From assembly GCF_016902535.1 (NCBI RefSeq), contig NZ_JACSNY010000006.1:1-64000 (forward strand): 64,000 nt of DNA, given 5' to 3'. Below, piece after piece: positions 8,084 through 15,986 of the stretch; position 1 is the first letter of the stretch, and the number at the start of each line of letters is the position of its first letter. Both the position numbers and the translations under genes were made by a program. The notes below the pieces were generated by a model that searched no databases, had not been told where the DNA came from, and saw nothing but the letters and a program-made list of their open reading frames with translations. The stretch comes from Anaerotignum lactatifermentans (GTDB lineage: Bacteria > Bacillota > Clostridia > Lachnospirales > Anaerotignaceae).

Positions 8084-8092
8084 ATTATAGCA
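8084..8092 (-). promoter_or_regulatory. Extended -10 promoter of the HD-domain gene
   Basis: Minus strand TGCTATAAT, the extended -10 pattern, with no good -35 box at the right spacing. It lies about 55 bases ahead of the start codon. Confidence 0.45.
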
Positions 8093-8164
8093 CAAAAAGA
8101 AATACACGACTACAAAAAAACGTATAAAATTTCTTTAAAATTCTTCCTTAGAATTAAGCTCCTT

Positions 8165-8518
8165 TTATTTCTCCCGCGGTTCAGCCAGCAGTGCCGCGCC
8201 AAAGCCAAACAGAACTGCCGCCGCTAACCCGCCGGCCGCTGATTTCAGTCCACCGGTCAGTATACCGAAGGCCCCTGCACTGTCGATTTCCTCCATCACG
8301 CCTTTTGCCAGATTCGCGCCAAATCCCGTCAGCGGCACCGTCGCGCCGGCCCCCGCGAACTCCACCAGTCTGGGGTAAATCCCCACTGCCCCCAGCAAGC
8401 AGCCCACACAGACATAAAGCACCAGTATTCTGGCAGGAGTCAGCTTTGTTTTATCTATGAGAATTTGTCCAATGACACAGATACTGCCGCCTACCAGAAA
8501 CGCCTTTAAAAATTCCAC
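8165..8518 (-). CDS. spoVAE: Stage V sporulation protein AE (SpoVAE)
   Basis: 117 residues with about four hydrophobic segments, matching SpoVAE(b): FLVGGSICVIGQILIDKTKLTPARILVLYV and the conserved GAGATVPLTGFGANLAKGVMEE. It is part of the inner-membrane SpoVA channel that moves dipicolinic acid and calcium into the forming spore and out at germination. Its ribosome site GGAGG overlaps the stop codon of spoVAD three bases upstream. It resembles spoVAC, the usual paralogy in this operon. It is the last gene of the cluster; no strong terminator is visible after it. Confidence 0.93.
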   Translation of the reverse strand: MEFLKAFLVGGSICVIGQILIDKTKLTPARILVLYVCVGCLLGAVGIYPRLVEFAGAGATVPLTGFGANLAKGVMEEIDSAGAFGILTGGLKSAAGGLAAAVLFGFGAALLAEPREK

Positions 8519-8521
8519 CGC

Positions 8522-9541
8522 CTATTCCTCCCTTCCGCTTTCCAGAACAATGCCATGGGCAATACCGGGAATGGAAAGTCCCTGCTGAACCGAAGTGGTG
8601 CTCAGCAGAGCCCCCGTCGGTACAAAAAGCATCCGCCGGATCTCTCCCCGACAAAGCCTAGGATAAAAATAAGAAGCGAAGGTCAGCGCGGAACAGGCAC
8701 AGCCGCTGCCGCCGGCATGTACGTCCTGTCTGGTTCGATCAAAAATCAACATACCGCAGTCCGTATATCGCTCATCCGCCAAAAATCCTTCCTGTTTCAG
8801 CAGTTTTATGGCCAGCTCACGGCCAATATGCCCCAAGTCTCCTGTCGCAATCACATCATAATCCTTTACCTGCCGCCCGGTCTCCCGCAGATGGGCAGCG
8901 ATCAGGGCTGCCGCCGCCGGTGCCATGGCCGCCCCCATATGATTGGCGTCTTTGATGCCCAGATCCACAATTTTTCCTGTGGTAATCTCACGGATCAACG
9001 GCCCTTCCCCCTGCCGGGAAAGAACCACCGCCCCCGCTCCGGTTACCGTTCTCGCCGATACCGGCGGACGCTGTATGCCAAGGGGCAGCGGAAAACGGAA
9101 CTGCTTTTCCGCGGAGCAAAAATGGCTGGAGGCCCCTGCCAGCACAGTTTCCGCGAAACCGCCGTCCAGCAGCATTGCCCCCAGACTCATGGTTTCACCC
9201 ATGGTAGAGCAGGCGCCAAAAACGCCAAAACAGGGGATAGAAAAATCCTTAATGCCAAATGTGGTTCCTATGCATTGATTCAATAGATCACCGCAGAGAA
9301 TATAATTCATATCCCCCATGGTATGCCCTGACTTTTCCACCGCCCGTTCCATGGCTTCCCGGACAAAATGGCTTTCCGCCTTTTCCCAGCTGTCCTCTCC
9401 AAACATTGCGTCTATTACAACCCGATCGAAATATTCCCCCAAGGGGCCTTCCCCTTCCATCTTTCCTGCCACACCGGCGGCGCCTACCACATGGATCTCT
9501 TTCTCCAACCGCACCGTCTGCGGGCCCAATCGTTTTCCCAT
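8522..9541 (-). CDS. spoVAD: Stage V sporulation protein AD (SpoVAD)
   Basis: 339 residues with the thiolase-like fold typical of SpoVAD: G-x-QTVRLEKEIHVVGAAGVAG at the start, FGVFGACSTMGETMSLGAMLLDGG around residue 130, and a C-terminal GGSGCACSALTFASYFYPRL. SpoVAD is the soluble, membrane-associated SpoVA subunit that binds dipicolinic acid. Start chosen at 9541 after GGTGAGG. It sits between spoVAC and spoVAE with gaps of four and three bases. Confidence 0.95.
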   Translation of the reverse strand: MGKRLGPQTVRLEKEIHVVGAAGVAGKMEGEGPLGEYFDRVVIDAMFGEDSWEKAESHFVREAMERAVEKSGHTMGDMNYILCGDLLNQCIGTTFGIKDFSIPCFGVFGACSTMGETMSLGAMLLDGGFAETVLAGASSHFCSAEKQFRFPLPLGIQRPPVSARTVTGAGAVVLSRQGEGPLIREITTGKIVDLGIKDANHMGAAMAPAAAALIAAHLRETGRQVKDYDVIATGDLGHIGRELAIKLLKQEGFLADERYTDCGMLIFDRTRQDVHAGGSGCACSALTFASYFYPRLCRGEIRRMLFVPTGALLSTTSVQQGLSIPGIAHGIVLESGREE

Positions 9542-9545
9542 ATCC

Positions 9546-9995
9546 TCACCTGCCCAACAAAAAATAAATCAGTCCCACTATCACCGAGGTCAGCGTGCCA
9601 TAGACGATGACCGGCCCGGCAATCAGAAACATTTTTGCGGCCATGCCCAGCACCAGCCCCTCTTTTTTAAATTCAATGGCGGGAGACACTACGGAATTGG
9701 CAAAGCCTGTAATAGGGACCTCTGTTCCGGCGCCGCAGTGCTTCCCCAGCCTGCCGTAAATCCCCAAAGCCGTCAGTACCGCCGATATACCGATCAGCGT
9801 CACCGATACCATCAGCCCGCATTCTTCTTCGGTCATAGCCATAGACAGATACCAATGGCGAAAGGCCTGTCCCAGCGTGCAGATCGCCCCGCCGGACAAA
9901 AATGCCAGGATACAGTTCTTGACAATAGGACTTTTGGGGGAAACCTCCTCCACCATTTTCTCATATTCCTGTTTTGTGTGTTCATTGGCCTCCAC
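9546..9995 (-). CDS. spoVAC: Stage V sporulation protein AC (SpoVAC)
   Basis: 149 residues. A hydrophilic N-terminus (EANEHTKQEYEKMVEEVSPKSP) precedes four or five membrane segments containing FLSGGAICTLGQAFRHWY and GAGTEVPITGFANSVVSPAIEF. It is a membrane component of the dipicolinic acid channel of spores, with mechanosensitive activity shown for the Bacillus protein. The start is a GTG at 9995 with GAGGTG about eight bases upstream; the ATG five bases before that is out of frame. First gene of the cluster; spoVAA and spoVAB are absent, as is common in Clostridia. Confidence 0.93.
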   Translation of the reverse strand: MEANEHTKQEYEKMVEEVSPKSPIVKNCILAFLSGGAICTLGQAFRHWYLSMAMTEEECGLMVSVTLIGISAVLTALGIYGRLGKHCGAGTEVPITGFANSVVSPAIEFKKEGLVLGMAAKMFLIAGPVIVYGTLTSVIVGLIYFLLGR

Positions 9996-10026
9996 AAAAC
10001 ATCACCTCTCTTTTCCTTTTCCTCAG

Positions 10027-10033
10027 TAGTATG
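10027..10033 (-). promoter_or_regulatory. Candidate sigma-G -10 element of spoVAC-D-E
   Basis: Minus strand CATACTA, the classic forespore sigma-G -10 sequence, lies 32 bases ahead of the spoVAC start codon. The expected -35 (TGNATA-like) is poorly matched; TGACGCAA is the best string at the right distance. Assignment relies on the -10 match and the known control of spoVA operons. Confidence 0.4.
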
Positions 10034-10085
10034 CGCTGTTTTTTTCTTTTCTTGCGTCACAGGTCAGGAAAAACGGCTGATAAAC

Positions 10086-10134
10086 AAAAAAAGAAGGAAC
10101 CTTACCTGTCCCATAGGGTAATGTTCCTTCTTTT
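10086..10134 (-). terminator. Terminator after fba
   Basis: Minus-strand stem AGAAGGAAC-ATTACC with GGTAAGGTTCCTTCT around a short loop, followed by seven T residues. It separates the aldolase gene from spoVAC and is the end of the large catabolic block. Confidence 0.8.
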
Positions 10135-10240
10135 AATGATGATAAAATATCTTTTCCGCCTCAAGGGGCCGCAAAGCCATGGAGGTCAAAGAGGCAGAAA
10201 CATGTCTAAAGCAGTTTCATAAAAAAGTTCTTCCAAAACC

Positions 10241-11188
10241 TTATTTCATGGAATCGGCGGAACCAATCACATCCTTGATCTTTCCTTCCACCAATTCTGT
10301 AATCAGGTCACGGCCGCTGCCCAGATACCCTCTGGGGTCAATGCCTGCCGGGTCCTCTGCCAGCGCTTTCCGCACTGCCGCCGTCATAGCCAGACGCAGA
10401 TCCGTGTCCATATTGATCTTGCAGACTGCCATGGAAGCCGCCTTACGCAGCATTTCCGCCGGAATGCCCTTGGCGCCGTTGATCTTTCCGCCATAGGCGT
10501 TGCACATTTCTACGCTCTTCTGGTCTACTGAGGACGCACCATGAAGAACGATAGGAAAGTTGTGGATACCCGCTTCTTCCAGCTTCCTTGTAATTTCTTC
10601 CAGACGCTCGAAATCCAGCTTTGCCTCTCCCTTGAATTTATAGGCCCCATGGCTGGTACCAATGGCAACGGCCAGAGAGTCCACACCGGTACGTTTTACA
10701 AAATCCACTGCCTGATCGGGATCTGTAAAGGACGCGTTTTTCTCGTCTACCTTCACATCATCCTCAATCCCCGCCAGTTTTCCCAGCTCCGCCTCTACTA
10801 CAACGCCTCTGGCGTGGGCATAGTCCACAATTTCCTTTGTTTTTGCCACATTCTCCTCATAATCATAATGAGAACCGTCAAACATAACGGAAGTAAATCC
10901 ATAGTCGATACAATCGCGGCAAGTTTCAAAATCCGGGCCATGATCCAGATGCAGCGCAATATCCAGTCCCGTTTCCGCCACAGCCGCCTCTACCATAGCC
11001 CGCAAATATTTCGGATGGGCATATTTCAGCGCGCCTTTGGAGACCTGTAAGATCACCGCGGAATTCTGCCTTCTGGCAGCTTCCACAATTCCCTGTATGA
11101 TCTCCATGTTATTGATATTGAAGGCGCCAATGGCGTAACCGCCCTGAAACGCCTTTTCAAACATATTCTTTGTCGTAACCAAAGCCAT
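10241..11188 (-). CDS. fba: Class II fructose-1,6-bisphosphate aldolase
   Basis: 315 residues, class II zinc-dependent aldolase: fructose 1,6-bisphosphate to dihydroxyacetone phosphate plus glyceraldehyde 3-phosphate; many also cleave sedoheptulose 1,7-bisphosphate. Visible motifs are LHLDHGPD (Asp82 catalytic, His83 zinc), the zinc Glu region VEAELGKLAG, GTSHGAYKF and LHGASS with zinc His residues, and the phosphate-binding KINMDTDLR. GAGAGGTG precedes the ATG. It follows the FadR-type regulator gene by about 200 bases and ends the block of TRAP transporter, transketolase and phosphofructokinase. Tagatose-bisphosphate activity cannot be excluded from sequence. Confidence 0.93.
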   Translation of the reverse strand: MALVTTKNMFEKAFQGGYAIGAFNINNMEIIQGIVEAARRQNSAVILQVSKGALKYAHPKYLRAMVEAAVAETGLDIALHLDHGPDFETCRDCIDYGFTSVMFDGSHYDYEENVAKTKEIVDYAHARGVVVEAELGKLAGIEDDVKVDEKNASFTDPDQAVDFVKRTGVDSLAVAIGTSHGAYKFKGEAKLDFERLEEITRKLEEAGIHNFPIVLHGASSVDQKSVEMCNAYGGKINGAKGIPAEMLRKAASMAVCKINMDTDLRLAMTAAVRKALAEDPAGIDPRGYLGSGRDLITELVEGKIKDVIGSADSMK

Positions 11189-11392
11189 TGCAAAAACACC
11201 TCTCTTTTTTTAATGCCCGAGGATCTTCTTCCTTCATTCCCAGCGCTGATCCTTTCCCTTTTGGAAAAGATTTCGGCACAGCAGCCAGGAACAGGCCTTC
11301 CTTTGAAAAATCCCCATGGCTGTTTTCTCCCCATGATTTCATGGACAAAGCCATTCCGGCAAGCAAGGGCGCTTTGTTGACTGTTCCTTCTT

Positions 11393-12127
11393 TCAATGAT
11401 CTTCGTAGGTCAATTTATCGTACAAATAACTGTTATGGATGACTTCATCAATACGATCGTACGCTTGATTCTGAATCACCTCATAAATATCCTTATGCAC
11501 CCGCAGCAGATCTTCTTTCAGCTGATTTTCCAACACATGGGTCACTGTACGCAGACGCAGGCTGTAAGTCAGTGTTCGTACCACAGAATTGATCTTGAAC
11601 ATCAGAGAGTTATGGATCATTTCTGAGATCGTATCATGAAAATCATTGTCCGCCTCAAATACCTTCAGGATATCCATAGGTTCCGCCTGAATGGCCTCCT
11701 CCAGCACACAATATTTTTCATAAAGCTTCTCCACATCCTCCTGTGTCCGTTTCTTCAAGGCGGAACGGATGATGCTCTGTTCCATAAACTCCCGGAATTC
11801 CTTCAATTCTGTATAGGAATCATCCTCATTTAAGATAATGCCATAGATCATAGGATCAATCATAGAGTCCGTAAAACCGCTTCTGACGAAGGTACCGTCC
11901 GCTCTGCGGATCTCTAAAACACCTAAATATACCAGTATTTTAATGGCCTCCCGGATAGAGTTGCGTCCTACCCCAAAGCTCTCAGACATTTCCAGCTCTG
12001 TCGGGATTTTGTCCCCCGGCTTTAACGCGCCGGTCAGCATCGCTTCTGTCAGCCGGTCTATGACCTGCTGTACCACAGATTCCTTCTGGATCGGCTTCAA
12101 GCCGATCTCTTTTGACTTTGTTGCCAT
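11393..12127 (-). CDS. GntR family regulator, FadR subfamily
   Basis: 244 residues. The N-terminal winged helix (residues 10-75) has the GntR signature LTEAMLTGALKPGDKIPTELEMSESFGVGRNSIREAIKILVYLGVLEIRR; the C-terminal FCD helical domain carries the likely metal-binding residues in DNDFHD and later His residues. FCD-type regulators usually respond to sugar acids or small organic acids. The ATG at 12127 follows GCAGGTAG. It has its own TTGAGA/TATAAT promoter. Gene position suggests that it controls the TRAP-transketolase operon upstream and perhaps fba downstream; the ligand is unknown. Confidence 0.9.
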   Translation of the reverse strand: MATKSKEIGLKPIQKESVVQQVIDRLTEAMLTGALKPGDKIPTELEMSESFGVGRNSIREAIKILVYLGVLEIRRADGTFVRSGFTDSMIDPMIYGIILNEDDSYTELKEFREFMEQSIIRSALKKRTQEDVEKLYEKYCVLEEAIQAEPMDILKVFEADNDFHDTISEMIHNSLMFKINSVVRTLTYSLRLRTVTHVLENQLKEDLLRVHKDIYEVIQNQAYDRIDEVIHNSYLYDKLTYEDH

Positions 12128-12201
12128 ATGCAATCTACCTGCCTTTATTTTCTTTCGTTCACTTTATGATACAAATTTCAGAATACTTATTAACCACACC
12201 T

Positions 12202-12230
12202 ATTATATATGAAATCCCTTGTATTCTCAA
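12202..12230 (-). promoter_or_regulatory. Promoter of the FadR-type regulator gene
   Basis: Minus strand TTGAGA (12230-12225), 17-base spacer, TATAAT (12207-12202), about 75 bases ahead of the start codon. This gives the regulator expression independent of the upstream operon. Confidence 0.65.
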
Positions 12231-12270
12231 CCTTCTGGCACAAAGTTGTACAGAAAATAAAGCATTTGTC

Positions 12271-13236
12271 TTAATTAGAGATATTCCGGCAAATCTCCAG
12301 CAGACCAAAGTCAATATTTTTTTTCATTGCCAGAGCTTCCCTGATATCAAAATCCACCACCTGATCCCGCTGGATGGCAACCACACGGTTTGCGATGCCT
12401 TTGCGAAGAAGTTCTACGGCGTAATTTCCCATTTTTGCCGCATAGACCCGATCCAGCATAGTCGGCGTACCGCCGCGCTGGATATGGCCCAGTATGGTGA
12501 TGCGGGAATCCACTCCGGTTTTTTCCACGATGATCTCCGCCATTTTTTGCAGGTCGATCTTACAGCCCTCCGAAACCACGATGATGTGGTGGGTTTTCCC
12601 CTGTCTTTTCCGCTCCAGAATATTCTGACAGACATCATGTTCCACATCAAAGGCCGCTTCCGGCACCAGCACATCGGCCGCCCCCACGGCCAGACCTACA
12701 TCCAGTGCCAGAAATCCGGCATTTCTGCCCATGACCTCGATAATACTGCATTTTTCATGACTGCGGGCCGTATCCCGCAGACGGTCGATGGCCTCCACTG
12801 CCACATTACAGGCAGTGTCAAAGCCAATGGTATAGTCCGTGCACTTGATATCATTGTCGATAGTGCCGGGAATGCCCACCGTAGGCAGTCCCGCGGCGCA
12901 TAGCTTTTCCGCCGCGGCAAAGGAGCCATCTCCGCCGATAACCACCAGCCCATCCAGGCCCATTCCGCGCGCATTTTCCACTGCCTTTTGAATTCCTTCC
13001 TGCGTGAACATTTCCTGACATCTTGCTGTATAAAGCACCGTGCCGCCATCTTTGACGATACAGGAGACCGCGTTGCTGTCCAGAGGAACCGTATCCCCAT
13101 GAAGCAGCCCCTGATACCCCCGATGGATGCCGATGACCTCCATGGCGCTGTGGCAGGCAGTTCGTACAGCGGAGCGGATGGCCGCGTTCATTCCCGGCGC
13201 ATCTCCGCCGCTGGTCAATATTCCAATGGTTTTCAT
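12271..13236 (-). CDS. pfkA: 6-phosphofructokinase, ATP-dependent type
   Basis: 321 residues, the size of bacterial PfkA. It has GILTSGGDAPGMNAAIR at the N-terminus, GGDGS at residues 101-105 (Gly104 marks ATP rather than pyrophosphate use), PGTIDNDI with the catalytic Asp, EVMGRNAG, and LGHIQRGGTP. It converts fructose 6-phosphate to fructose 1,6-bisphosphate; related enzymes also accept sedoheptulose 7-phosphate. It lies in the operon after the dehydrogenase gene (gap of 71 bases). Its company, a split transketolase and an aldolase, is unusual for the housekeeping enzyme, which in Firmicutes more often sits with pyk, so it may be a pathway-specific copy. Confidence 0.93.
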   Translation of the reverse strand: MKTIGILTSGGDAPGMNAAIRSAVRTACHSAMEVIGIHRGYQGLLHGDTVPLDSNAVSCIVKDGGTVLYTARCQEMFTQEGIQKAVENARGMGLDGLVVIGGDGSFAAAEKLCAAGLPTVGIPGTIDNDIKCTDYTIGFDTACNVAVEAIDRLRDTARSHEKCSIIEVMGRNAGFLALDVGLAVGAADVLVPEAAFDVEHDVCQNILERKRQGKTHHIIVVSEGCKIDLQKMAEIIVEKTGVDSRITILGHIQRGGTPTMLDRVYAAKMGNYAVELLRKGIANRVVAIQRDQVVDFDIREALAMKKNIDFGLLEICRNISN

Positions 13237-13307
13237 ACTATCCCTCCATGAAATGTTCCGCAGGCAGCCCGCATAGCCGCAAGACTGCCCGCTGGAATCT
13301 CCACTGT

Positions 13308-14066
13308 TTAGTCCATATGAGAGCCGCCGTTAATGTCGATCTCTTCCCCTGTGATATAGCTTGCTTCTTTGGATGCCAGGAATACAATGGCATTGGCAAC
13401 TTCCTGTGTCTCGCCAGGACGTCCCATAGGGATGCCGTCAATGACTTTATCGGCATCTGCTTTGGGCAGAGATTTCCAGATTTCTGTGTTGATCAGACCG
13501 GGGCAGACACAGTTGATGGTCACGCCGTCAGCGGAGATCTCTCTGGCCAGGTTTTTGGAAAAGCCAAGTACAGCCGCCTTGGACGCGGAGTAGTGCGCGC
13601 CGCCGAATACACCGCCGCCTCTTTTGCCGGATACAGAGGACAGATTGACGATTCTGCCGTATTTTGCCGCTCTCATAGGCTTCATGCAGGCCTGTGTACA
13701 CAGGAACAGACCAAACATGTTTACTTCAAAGATCCGTTTCATATCCTCCAGTGTCATATCTTCTACGGTTACCTTCTGGGAAATACCGGCATTGTTGATG
13801 AGTACATCGATACGTCCGAATTTATCCATGATGGTTTTTACCATATTGTCAACAGAAGCTTTGTCTGTAACATTCAGTTCAATGCCAAACGCTTTGCCGC
13901 CTTCTGCTTCGATCTCCTTTACGGTATTTGCTACACCCTCTGTATTCATGTCGGCAATGACAACAGTACCGCCCTGGGCCGCAAAGGTTTTGGCGATGGT
14001 TTTGCCAATACCCTTGGGAGAGCCGCTGCCTGTAACGATGATGACCTGTCCATTAAAATCCAACAT
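13308..14066 (-). CDS. Short-chain dehydrogenase/reductase (classical SDR)
   Basis: 252 residues. Catalytic residues are in place: Asn116 (EVNMFG), Ser143 or Ser144 (NLSSVSG), Tyr159 and Lys163 (HYSASK). The nucleotide motif is TGSGSPKGIG at residues 12-21, one residue longer than the usual TGxxxGIG, and Asp39 after VVIAD indicates NAD preference. NNAG is at 91-94, and GGSHMD ends the chain. It is probably a polyol, sugar or hydroxy-acid dehydrogenase. Its place between transketolase and pfkA suggests that it oxidises the imported substrate to a ketose or keto-acid. The substrate is not recognisable. Confidence 0.85.
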   Translation of the reverse strand: MLDFNGQVIIVTGSGSPKGIGKTIAKTFAAQGGTVVIADMNTEGVANTVKEIEAEGGKAFGIELNVTDKASVDNMVKTIMDKFGRIDVLINNAGISQKVTVEDMTLEDMKRIFEVNMFGLFLCTQACMKPMRAAKYGRIVNLSSVSGKRGGGVFGGAHYSASKAAVLGFSKNLAREISADGVTINCVCPGLINTEIWKSLPKADADKVIDGIPMGRPGETQEVANAIVFLASKEASYITGEEIDINGGSHMD

Positions 14067-14134
14067 AATGATTTCCTCCTTTTTTCTATATAAATTCTAT
14101 CATACATACTTTGTTAAACATATGATGTTTATGC

Positions 14135-15073
14135 TTATAAAGAATACAGTTCTTTTGCTGTCTTAACGATATTTTCCACGGTAATGCCATTGATGGCCAA
14201 CAGTCTTTCATAGGGCGCGGACTGACCAAACTGGTCCTGGATGCCAATACGTTTTACAATGCCCTTCCCTTTTTCCGCTGCGACCTCGCAAACCGCACTG
14301 CCCAGACCATTGAGGATATTATGATCCTCTACGGTGATGATCTTTCCGATATGATCCACACAGTAGTTTACTTCTTCCACATCCAGCGGTTTGATGGTAT
14401 GCATATCCACCACTCTTGCCTGGATGCCTTCCTTTGCCAGTTCTTCCGCCGCTTTCAGCGCCAGAACCACTGTATCCCCGTTGGCAATAATGGCAACATC
14501 CTTGCCCTCCTTCAGCACATTCGCTTTCCCGATGACAAATTCCGCCGTTTCATCATAGATCACAGGGATCGCGTCTCTGGTAAAACGCAGATAGCAGGGG
14601 CCGTACATTTCCGCTGCCGCCGCTGTCAGCTTCTTGGCCGCAACATAGTCCGCAGGCATGATAACCGTCATATTGGGGATGGTACGCAGTACGCCCATAT
14701 CCTCGATGCTCTGGTGGCTGGCACCGTCGTTGGCCGGTGTTACGCCGCCGTGGGAGCAGGCAATCTTTACATTCAAATTGGGATAGCAGATCTCCTGACG
14801 GATCATTTCACACATTCTTAGAGAACCGAATACGGCATATGTTACTACAAAAGGAATCTTGCCGCAGGTAGCCATACCCGCTGCCACACCTGCGCCGTTC
14901 TGCTCCGCGATACCCACATTGATATGCTGTTTAGGCAGCTGTTTTACAAATTCTCCTGTTTTGCAGGATTTGCCGATATCAATATCAATCACACAAATAT
15001 CTTTATTCTGTTTGCCCAGAGCCACAATCTCTTCTCCGAAGCCTTCTCTGGTGGCCTTTTTCATTTCGCTCAT
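14135..15073 (-). CDS. Transketolase, C-terminal subunit
   Basis: 312 residues covering the pyrimidine-binding and C-terminal domains. Visible motifs are IDIGKSCKTGEF, NVGIAEQNGAGVAAGMATCGKIPFVVTYA (with the catalytic Glu that activates thiamine diphosphate), GGVTPANDGASHQSIEDMGVLR, and the C-terminal TVEDHNILNGLGSAV. It should form a heterotetramer with the N-terminal subunit encoded 28 bases upstream. Split transketolases move two-carbon ketol units in the pentose phosphate route, and in several sugar-specific pathways (for example apulose phosphate) they act on special ketose phosphates. Confidence 0.9.
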   Translation of the reverse strand: MSEMKKATREGFGEEIVALGKQNKDICVIDIDIGKSCKTGEFVKQLPKQHINVGIAEQNGAGVAAGMATCGKIPFVVTYAVFGSLRMCEMIRQEICYPNLNVKIACSHGGVTPANDGASHQSIEDMGVLRTIPNMTVIMPADYVAAKKLTAAAAEMYGPCYLRFTRDAIPVIYDETAEFVIGKANVLKEGKDVAIIANGDTVVLALKAAEELAKEGIQARVVDMHTIKPLDVEEVNYCVDHIGKIITVEDHNILNGLGSAVCEVAAEKGKGIVKRIGIQDQFGQSAPYERLLAINGITVENIVKTAKELYSL

Positions 15074-15101
15074 GCTTTATTCTCCTTTCCATCGGCAGAT
15101 T

Positions 15102-15938
15102 TCAGATCATCTGCGCATCCAGTTCCTTCATTGCCTGTGCGTATTCCTCATCATTGGGCGCCACACCATGCCAGCCGCAGGCATTTTCCATATAGGAAAC
15201 GCCTTTGCCTTTTACGGTGTGACCAAAAATGCATTTGGGCTTTCCGTTTTTGGATTCTCTGATTCGATCCAGTGTATCCACAATCTGCTGCATATCGTTT
15301 CCGTCGATTTCATAGCTTTCAAAACCGAAGGCTTCGAATTTTTTGCCCAGATGAATATTGGGCATAACCTCGTCACAGGTGCCGTCCAACTGCAGATTGT
15401 TGTCATCCACAAATACAATCAGGTTATCCAGATGATACTTATTGGCTGTCTGCGCCGCCTCCCAGATCTCGCCTTCCTGGGCTTCGCCGTCACCTACCAC
15501 AACAAAAGCACGGTAGTCTTTGCCGTCCATTTTGGCACAAAGGGCCATACCTACGGCACAGGCCAGCCCCTGCCCCAGAGAACCGGTAGAAATATCAATG
15601 CCGGGGCATTTTTTCATATCGGGGTGTCCCTGCAAAATAGAGCCTTCTTTTCTGAGGGTATGCAGTTCTTTTTCCGGGAAATAACCCAGTGTACCCAGTG
15701 CCGCGTACTGGATCGGGCAAACATGGCCTTTGGAAAGCACAAAACGGTCTCTGTCTTCCCATTTGGGATTTTTAGGGTCAATATTCATTTCTCTGAAATA
15801 GCAGGCCGCTACAAAATCCGCCGCTGACAGAGATCCGCCGGGATGTCCGGACTGTGCCTCATAGATCATTGTGACCGCTTTTTTCCGCAAATCTGTGGCA
15901 ATGTTCTTCAGTTCGTTTACACTTACGTTTTTCATCAT
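15102..15938 (-). CDS. Transketolase, N-terminal subunit
   Basis: 278 residues forming the diphosphate-binding half: AQSGHPGGSLSAADFVAACYF near the N-terminus, LSKGHVCPIQYAALG, and the thiamine diphosphate/magnesium motif GDGEAQEGEIWEAAQTANKYHLDNLIVFVDDNN. It needs the C-terminal subunit for activity. It follows the TRAP transporter gene dctM by 48 bases. The presence of the motif rules out the unrelated 1-deoxyxylulose-5-phosphate synthase, which is a single chain of about 620 residues. Confidence 0.92.
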   Translation of the reverse strand: MMKNVSVNELKNIATDLRKKAVTMIYEAQSGHPGGSLSAADFVAACYFREMNIDPKNPKWEDRDRFVLSKGHVCPIQYAALGTLGYFPEKELHTLRKEGSILQGHPDMKKCPGIDISTGSLGQGLACAVGMALCAKMDGKDYRAFVVVGDGEAQEGEIWEAAQTANKYHLDNLIVFVDDNNLQLDGTCDEVMPNIHLGKKFEAFGFESYEIDGNDMQQIVDTLDRIRESKNGKPKCIFGHTVKGKGVSYMENACGWHGVAPNDEEYAQAMKELDAQMI

Positions 15939-15986
15939 ATTCCACCTCTTATTTTTATGTATGATTTGGAGTTATTTTTTCTATGC

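Noticed and set aside
11157-11396. Open frame between the FadR-type regulator and fba genes
   Set aside because: Overlaps the start of fba and has no family motif; the 200-base gap is better read as a leader or promoter region.
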